This document shows, piece by piece, positions 5,257-9,110 of a stretch of DNA of 9,110 nucleotides. Below the pieces are notes generated by a model. It made no database searches, had not been told where the DNA came from, and was given only the letters and a program-made list of their open reading frames with translations. The stretch is from Opitutaceae bacterium (GTDB lineage Bacteria > Verrucomicrobiota > Verrucomicrobiae > Opitutales > Opitutaceae), in NCBI GenBank assembly GCA_031266495.1, contig JAISAX010000666.1, forward strand, positions 1 to 9,110, given 5' to 3'. Position 1 is the stretch's first letter; each line of letters starts with the position of its first letter. The translations under genes were made by a program, and so were the position numbers.

Positions 5257-5769
5257 ATGAGCAACAACACCCGTCGCGGTTACTTCCCTAACGACGTTAA
5301 AGGCCAACTGGCCTGGGCTAACAATCACCTGACCGGCCTCGCGCAACTGGCCGGCGTGTTCGACGTGTCCGCCGCCTTCCTTACCGCGGCCCGCGCCGAC
5401 CTGCAACACATGGAAAACTTCTGCGCTTGGCGTGACCAGGCCGCCGAACTCGCCCGCGAGTACACGCAGGCCATCGAACGCGCCGAGTGGGACTTTGCCG
5501 GTGACCCCGTCGTCACCCAGCCGCACGACCCGGCCACCCTCGGTATCGACAAAACCGTGACGATTGTCGCCGGCTGGACACGGAGGGAGGGGGGGGGGGG
5601 GGGAGTTCCACCCTCCCCGCCCCGGCGGAGGAGCGCCGGTCGAGCATCGGATCGAGCCGGAACAGGCTGGGCACCGGCTGCCCGTGATCGGCGGAGAGCG
5701 TGTCACGCAGGAGTTGCTCGCGCGCGGTGTCCTGCCAGGCGGCGGAGGAGCCGGGCGGGCCGGACGTGA
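5257..5769 (+). CDS. Unrecognised protein; native C-terminus probably lost at a G run
   Basis: The start MSNNTRRGYFPNDVKGQLAW follows an AT-rich leader (AACAACAAAATAAAGAAATC) with only a weak AAAGAA Shine-Dalgarno-like stretch. Residues 1-110 look like a real, mostly helical soluble protein: NNHLTGLAQLAGVFDVSAAF, then ADLQHMENFCAWRDQAAELA, then REYTQAIERAEWDFAGDP. They end near TVTIVAGW. From the run of 15 G at 5589-5603 onward the frame reads only low-complexity Gly/Arg/Pro and lies antisense to other genes, so about codons 111-170 are unlikely to be native. The layout recalls a loose group of short helical proteins of unknown function in Verrucomicrobiota, but I cannot name a domain. The 21-bp array upstream may belong to its control region. 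There is no functional call. Confidence 0.6.
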   Translation: MSNNTRRGYFPNDVKGQLAWANNHLTGLAQLAGVFDVSAAFLTAARADLQHMENFCAWRDQAAELAREYTQAIERAEWDFAGDPVVTQPHDPATLGIDKTVTIVAGWTRREGGGGGVPPSPPRRRSAGRASDRAGTGWAPAARDRRRACHAGVARARCPARRRRSRAGRT

Positions 5770-5941
5770 GCCAGTAGTGCGTGAGCGGGGTGCTCACGGC
5801 GGCGAGCGTGGCGGCGCGCTGGTCGGGCGGCGTCACCTGGGCCAGGCGTATGGCGGAGGCGATACGGCCGAGGCACTCGTCGCGCAGGACGCCACGCACG
5901 CTGCGCTCGTGTTCGCGATGGAACACATACAGCGACGCCAT
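5513..5941 (-). CDS. Unrecognised protein, 3' part probably lost at a G run
   Basis: On the minus strand the ATG at 5941 starts MASLYVFHREHERSVRGVLR, followed by DECLGRIASAIRLAQVTPPD and later LTHYWLTSGPPG and DTLSADHGQPVPSLFRLDPM. Codons are strongly G/C-ending, as in neighbouring real genes, and the composition is protein-like. The same codon style continues upstream in frame to the GH2 stop at 6031, with no ATG, GTG or TTG. The true N-terminus may therefore be missing, or the ATG at 5941 is the start without a Shine-Dalgarno site. Past base 5604 the frame enters the 15-G run (read as poly-Pro) and then DNA antisense to the plus-strand gene, so the real C-terminus is not here. I do not recognise a domain. 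It looks like a fragment of a longer gene. Confidence 0.5.
   Translation of the reverse strand: MASLYVFHREHERSVRGVLRDECLGRIASAIRLAQVTPPDQRAATLAAVSTPLTHYWLTSGPPGSSAAWQDTAREQLLRDTLSADHGQPVPSLFRLDPMLDRRSSAGAGRVELPPPPPPSVSSRRQSSRFCRYRGWPGRAAG
5589..5603. repeat. Homopolymer of 15 G at a junction between two converging genes
   Basis: A run of 15 G, preceded by GGAGGGA, sits exactly where the plus-strand gene from 5257 and the minus-strand gene from 5941 both stop looking like protein. Such tracts are unstable and are also typical of short-read artefacts and gap joins. Confidence 0.8.
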
Positions 5942-6028
5942 GCTGCGCGCCGACGACGCGGTCGAGGCGCTGCCGATGGGGAAACAGGAGGCCGCCGGGG
6001 CGCGGGCATCCCGCGCGTCTCCGCAATG

Positions 6029-7837
6029 TCATGCCTCGCGCACGACGGAAGGTTCGTCCCGGTACCGCCGGAAGAGCGTCTTGACGGTGTCGAAGGCCAG
6101 TTTGGGGCGGCGGTACTCGTCGAGGAGGCCGGCATTGTTGAAGCCACGCGGTTTGCCGCGAAGCTGGGGGCCGTCGTGCGCGTAACTGCGCGTGTCGAAA
6201 AACTGCCAGAGCGTCACGCCCGCGTAGCGCGGATTTTCCCACACGGCGCGAATTGCCTCGTCAAAATAGTCGGCCTGAAATTCCTCGCTCCACTGGGCGC
6301 GAGTGCGGTCGCGAAAACCGTAAAGGCCGCAAGCGCCGATTTCACTGACGAGGAGCGGTTTTTGCCTGTGCGCCGGCGTCTCCGCAAAGTAGCGGGCAAG
6401 GCGATCGATTTCGGGGCGAATGCGCGAGAGTGCCGATGTCGTCCAGCGACGATCCGGGTCGTTCGCCATGTCGTCGAAACCGTCAATCCAGCCGGGATAG
6501 GGGTTGATGGAAATAATGTCGGCAAGGTCGAAACAGAGGTCTTTTTCAAAGCGGTTCGAGGCGTAGGAAATCAACCGCGAGGAGTCGGCATCGCGGAGCG
6601 TTTGCGCCAGGGTTTGGTAAAGGGCGCGGCCTGCGGGCGTGTCCGAACAGCTTTCGTTCAAAAAAGCATGGATGATGACCGAGGGATGGTTGAGGCACGT
6701 GTCGGCGAGAGCGAGCGCGGCGTCGCGATGGAGAGCGGTGACGGCGGGGTTTTGCGCGTCGGTTTCGGGTTGTGCCCAGCCGAGGCTTTCGGCCCAGACG
6801 AGAAATCCGGCGCGGTCGCAGGCGTCAAGAAAACCGGGGTCGGGCTGGTAGTGGACGGCGCGGATGAAGTTGGCGCCGAGTTCGCGCGCCCATTGAAGAT
6901 CGTCCGCGATGAGCTGCGCGGGCTGGACAGGACCGGATTGCGGATGCGATTCGTGGCGGTTGACTCCGCGCAGGCGGACAGGCTCGCCGTTGAGAAGGAT
7001 ATCGCGTCCTTGCGTAGCAATGGTCCGGATACCGAAGCGTTCGATGACGGTGTCGCCCTCTTCAAACGGTTTCTCCGCATCCGCACATGAAATGCCGAAG
7101 GAAAGCGTGTGAAGATCGGGATGTTCTGGAGACCAGACGCGGTGGCCGGGCACGTGCGTTTCGATCACGAGGGTCTGTTTCCCGTCCGGGGCCAGCGCGG
7201 TTTCGACCGGGTCGCCATCGTCGAAGGCATGACGGACGCGGAGGCGGTCGGGGATGTTGCCGCCGAGCCGGGCCTCCAGCCGGACGCGACCGGTGGCGGT
7301 GTCGAGTGTGGTGATTTTTACACGTTCGACGCGGGTATCCGGCAACCGGGTGAGCGTCATGCTGCGGTAAATACCGCCATAACCGTAAAAATCGGCGCAG
7401 GGTTTGAAGATGGGGACCGTCCGGGGGTTGCCGGAACGGTTGTCCACCAGAACAAGAAGTTCATGGCTGTCGTTGCGGACTGGCGGCACGTCCGTGTTGA
7501 TTTCGACGGTCGCGTAGGGAGTCTTGATTTCGCCGAGGTCGGCGCCGTCGAGCCAGATGCGGGCGTAGAGGCCGAGTCCGCCGAAGCGGAGCCGGGCTTT
7601 TTCTGACAATCCGGAGGGAAAAACGAATCGCGTGCGGTAGATCCCGACGCCCCGGCGTCCGATGCGGGGACCGGCGAGGTTGAAGCAACCGGGGACGGCG
7701 GCGATTTCGTCGAAGATCGCGTTCTGCGTGGTTGGCTGGAACGCGGTGGCGTCCACGTCGCCGAGCCAACAAAAATCCCACATCCCGTCGAGAAGCAGGG
7801 AATGGCGTTTTGGATACAAGGGATATCGGGAGTTCAT
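6029..7837 (-). CDS. Glycoside hydrolase family 2 enzyme (beta-galactosidase/beta-glucuronidase type)
   Basis: The 602-residue product starts at ATG 7837 (MNSRYPLYPKRHSLLLDGMW). It shows the full GH2 plan. A jelly-roll sugar-binding domain (about 10-165) contains VGIYRTRFVFP and GLYARIWLDG. An Ig-like domain (about 168-270) follows, then a TIM barrel (about 275-595). The barrel has GVNRHESHPQSG (291-302), NFIRAVHYQPDP, the acid/base Glu395 in AFLNES and the nucleophile Glu499 in LLVSEIGA, with WQFFDTR at 544-550. It hydrolyses terminal beta-glycosides by a retaining mechanism. Length equals E. coli GusA, but the N-x-K motif that binds the glucuronate carboxylate is replaced: the equivalent segment reads FNNAGLLDEYRRPK (566-579). 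A neutral sugar such as galactose is therefore more likely. No signal peptide is seen, so it is probably cytoplasmic. It is divergent from the Bro-like gene. Confidence 0.92.
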   Translation of the reverse strand: MNSRYPLYPKRHSLLLDGMWDFCWLGDVDATAFQPTTQNAIFDEIAAVPGCFNLAGPRIGRRGVGIYRTRFVFPSGLSEKARLRFGGLGLYARIWLDGADLGEIKTPYATVEINTDVPPVRNDSHELLVLVDNRSGNPRTVPIFKPCADFYGYGGIYRSMTLTRLPDTRVERVKITTLDTATGRVRLEARLGGNIPDRLRVRHAFDDGDPVETALAPDGKQTLVIETHVPGHRVWSPEHPDLHTLSFGISCADAEKPFEEGDTVIERFGIRTIATQGRDILLNGEPVRLRGVNRHESHPQSGPVQPAQLIADDLQWARELGANFIRAVHYQPDPGFLDACDRAGFLVWAESLGWAQPETDAQNPAVTALHRDAALALADTCLNHPSVIIHAFLNESCSDTPAGRALYQTLAQTLRDADSSRLISYASNRFEKDLCFDLADIISINPYPGWIDGFDDMANDPDRRWTTSALSRIRPEIDRLARYFAETPAHRQKPLLVSEIGACGLYGFRDRTRAQWSEEFQADYFDEAIRAVWENPRYAGVTLWQFFDTRSYAHDGPQLRGKPRGFNNAGLLDEYRRPKLAFDTVKTLFRRYRDEPSVVREA

Positions 7838-7933
7838 TATTTGTGATGGATGTTATCCGCCGAGTCCTTCAAGCGTGACTTTGAACGTGTTGCCAAACCT
7901 GATGAAATTAAACCAGTTAAATACAATGTATTC

Positions 7934-7945
7934 GGGGGGGGGGGG
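7934..7945. repeat. Run of 12 G in the GH2/bro divergent intergenic region
   Basis: Twelve G follow a short inverted repeat ATACAATGTAT (7921-7931) in an otherwise AT-rich stretch. The run is out of character with its surroundings. It is either a real unstable tract that changes promoter spacing or an assembly patch. The rest of 7838-7978 must hold the GH2 promoter on the minus strand, but I see no clear boxes. Confidence 0.6.
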
Positions 7946-7978
7946 AGGAAATTCACTGCCGATTTTCATGCTCCAGTT

Positions 7979-8009
7979 TCCAACCGGTTACAGCTTGTAA
8001 CCGGTTGGA
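7979..8009. promoter_or_regulatory. 31-bp palindrome upstream of the Bro-like gene, probable operator
   Basis: The arms TCCAACCGGTTACA (7979-7992) and TGTAACCGGTTGGA (7996-8009) are perfect 14-bp reverse complements around a GCT centre. It ends 26 bp before the ATG at 8036, the right place for a repressor site or an RNA hairpin in the leader. It is 142 bp from the GH2 start, so it could also affect that gene. Its central 19 bases recur inside the coding sequence at 8220-8238. Confidence 0.75.
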
Positions 8010-8035
8010 TTTAACACTCAAATCATCAATAAAGA

Positions 8036-8878
8036 ATGGAAAACAGTCCCGCACTCTTCGAAGGCAAAAAAATCCGCCGTATTTTTGATCAAAAAACCGG
8101 GACCTGGTTTTTTTCGGTAGTGGACATCATTCAAGTCCTCACGCAGCAACCGGATTTTCAGACGGCCAGAAACTACTGGAAAGTTCTAAAAAATCGTCTC
8201 GCCAAGGAAGGAAGCCAGTCGGTTACAGCTTGTAACCGACTCAAACTTCCCGCTGCCGACGGGAAAAATTATCTTACCGACGTGGCCAATGCCGAGACCC
8301 TGTTGCGGCTCATCCAAAGTGTTCCCAGTCCCAAGGCCGAGCCTGTCAAACTCTGGCTCGCCAAAGTCGGTTACGAACGCATGCAAGACATGGCCGACCC
8401 CGCCCGCTCCCTCGACCGCGCCCGTCAGTATTGGCAACAACACGGGCGTAGCGAGAAATGGATACAACAACGAATGCTCGGTCAGGAAACCCGCAACAAG
8501 CTGACCGATTACTGGAAAAATCACGACATCAAGGAAGGCGAAGAGTACGCAATCCTCACCAACATCATTCATCGCGAGTGGAGCGACGTGAGTGTGCAGA
8601 ATCACAAAAGCCTGAAAAAACTCACCTCACAAAACCTGCGCGACCACATGAGCGAAGCCGAGCTTATCTTCACCGCGCTGGCGGAACTCTCCACCCGGCA
8701 GGTTGCCGAATCCGTCGAGGCCACAGGCATGTCGGAGAACACGCTTGCCGCCAGGACCGGTGGCCGGGTCGCCCGCAACGCCCGTCTCGAACTCGAATCC
8801 CGCACCGGACGCAGGGTCGTGACCACCGCCAATTACCTGCCCCCGGCAAAGGAACCCGGAAAACCCGGAAAACGCTGA
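8036..8878 (+). CDS. Bro-N / prophage antirepressor-like protein
   Basis: The 280-residue product starts MENSPALFEGKKIRRIFDQK after a weak AAAGA Shine-Dalgarno-like stretch. Residues 8-110 are the Bro-N domain: TGTWFFSVVDIIQVLTQ, RNYWKVLKNRL, VTACNRLKLPAADGK, YLTDVANAETLLRLIQSVPS and PKAEPVKLWLAKVGYER. The C-terminal half (YAILTNIIHREWSDVSV, NLRDHMSEAELIFTALAEL, GRVARNARLELESRTGRRVV, TTANYLPP) matches a widespread full-length family of chromosomal Bro-N/DinD-like proteins of about this size. The gene appears complete. Bro-N domains bind DNA, and family members act as antirepressors or are induced by DNA damage; a precise role is unknown. It stands alone, without phage genes. It has a palindrome in front of it and a matching one in codons 61-69, which suggests autoregulation. 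A terminator-like hairpin follows. GC content is somewhat lower than in rph or GH2, compatible with transfer. Confidence 0.9.
   Translation: MENSPALFEGKKIRRIFDQKTGTWFFSVVDIIQVLTQQPDFQTARNYWKVLKNRLAKEGSQSVTACNRLKLPAADGKNYLTDVANAETLLRLIQSVPSPKAEPVKLWLAKVGYERMQDMADPARSLDRARQYWQQHGRSEKWIQQRMLGQETRNKLTDYWKNHDIKEGEEYAILTNIIHREWSDVSVQNHKSLKKLTSQNLRDHMSEAELIFTALAELSTRQVAESVEATGMSENTLAARTGGRVARNARLELESRTGRRVVTTANYLPPAKEPGKPGKR
8217..8241. promoter_or_regulatory. 25-bp palindrome inside the Bro-like gene sharing the operator core
   Basis: AGTCGGTTACA (8217-8227) and TGTAACCGACT (8231-8241) are perfect reverse complements around the same GCT centre as the upstream site. The inner 19 bases, CGGTTACAGCTTGTAACCG, are identical to 7985-8003. 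Outside that core the bases differ between the two sites, yet each site keeps perfect symmetry. It encodes the segment around VTACNRL, which is conserved in the family, so protein constraint also acts here. Confidence 0.7.
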
Positions 8879-8948
8879 CCAGATTGCACGTTTTCCTCCT
8901 GCCCAGGCACATCAGGGGGCGCATCTCAAAAACTGGACAAGCAGGAAG

Positions 8949-8970
8949 CAAAGCCGTGGCACGGGCTTTT
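8949..8970 (+). terminator. Probable terminator after the Bro-like gene
   Basis: AAAGCC (8950-8955) pairs with GGCTTT (8964-8969), with further pairing GTG/CAC inside, interrupted by one extra G. A TTTT end (8967-8970) follows. It lies about 70 bp after the stop codon. The stem is imperfect and the T run short. Confidence 0.5.
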
Positions 8971-8972
8971 AC

Positions 8973-8995
8973 TGACAATCTGACAATCGACAATC
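8973..8995. repeat. Short tandem repeat of TGACAATC (about 2.9 copies)
   Basis: TGACAATC occurs at 8973-8980 and 8981-8988, followed by GACAATC at 8989-8995. It is intergenic and of no evident function. No gene is seen in 8879-9030. Confidence 0.7.
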
Positions 8996-9030
8996 CCCGA
9001 GAGACGGCGAAGCCGCCGGATCGGAGTGGC

Positions 9031-9110
9031 GGGGGGGGGGGGGCGCCCCCCCGGGGGGGGGTGGAGGGGGGGGGGGGGGGGGGGGGGGGAGGGCGGGGGG
9101 GGGGGGGGGG
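9031..9110. repeat. G/C homopolymer tail, probable contig-end artefact
   Basis: The last 80 bases are runs of G of 9 to more than 20, one run of seven C, and a few scattered A, T or C. This is not credible as functional sequence and resembles low-quality read ends assembled at a contig terminus. Confidence 0.8.

Noticed and set aside
5564..7090. Plus-strand open frame of 508 codons opposite GH2
   Set aside because: It is antisense to a fully motif-complete GH2 gene. Its Gly/Arg/Val-rich composition is typical of shadows.
7979..8009. Rho-independent terminator of a rightward transcript
   Set aside because: The stem is strong but no T tract follows, and its core recurs inside a gene, which favours an operator.

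Overview
The window looks like accessory plus core DNA of a high-GC bacterium, most likely of the Verrucomicrobiota and probably near the Opitutaceae. I base this on overall protein style, GC-rich third codon positions, weak Shine-Dalgarno sites and spacer repeats built from GTCGAAG-type heptamers. This placement is an inference from memory, not a search. No gene in the window fixes the taxon.

Bases 1-1950 read as a decaying genomic island. It opens inside a DDE transposase whose C-terminal 69 codons end flush against a hicA toxin gene that has lost its start. A hicB-type antitoxin gene follows, and then a small helix-turn-helix gene that overlaps it by ATGA. Next come a perfect 20-bp palindrome, a frameshifted gene for a secreted protein of unknown function, and the broken 5' end of a tyrosine integrase on the minus strand. 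The island ends at a tRNA 3' end (T arm, acceptor strand, CCA) followed by a strong terminator. This is the expected structure of the distal attachment site of an element integrated into a tRNA gene.

Bases 2100-4581 are ordinary chromosomal genes, all on the minus strand: RNase PH (rph), a MacB/FtsX-type ABC transporter permease without its ATPase, and a small two-helix membrane protein. The rph-permease spacer carries heptamer repeats that form a long imperfect inverted repeat.

Bases 4582-5256 contain no convincing gene. They hold an array of about eleven 21-bp units, each built around an alternating purine-pyrimidine, nearly palindromic core. Just downstream is a plus-strand gene of unknown function, and a converging minus-strand gene of unknown function faces it. 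Both lose plausible coding at a run of 15 G, so this point is either a rearrangement or an assembly join.

Bases 6029-7837 (minus) encode a complete glycoside hydrolase family 2 enzyme. Divergent from it, 8036-8878 (plus) encodes a Bro-N/antirepressor-like protein. Its upstream region holds a 31-bp palindrome, and the 19-bp core of that palindrome recurs as a second palindrome inside the coding sequence. This points to an autoregulatory operator pair. The last 80 bases are almost pure G/C homopolymer and are probably contig-end artefact.
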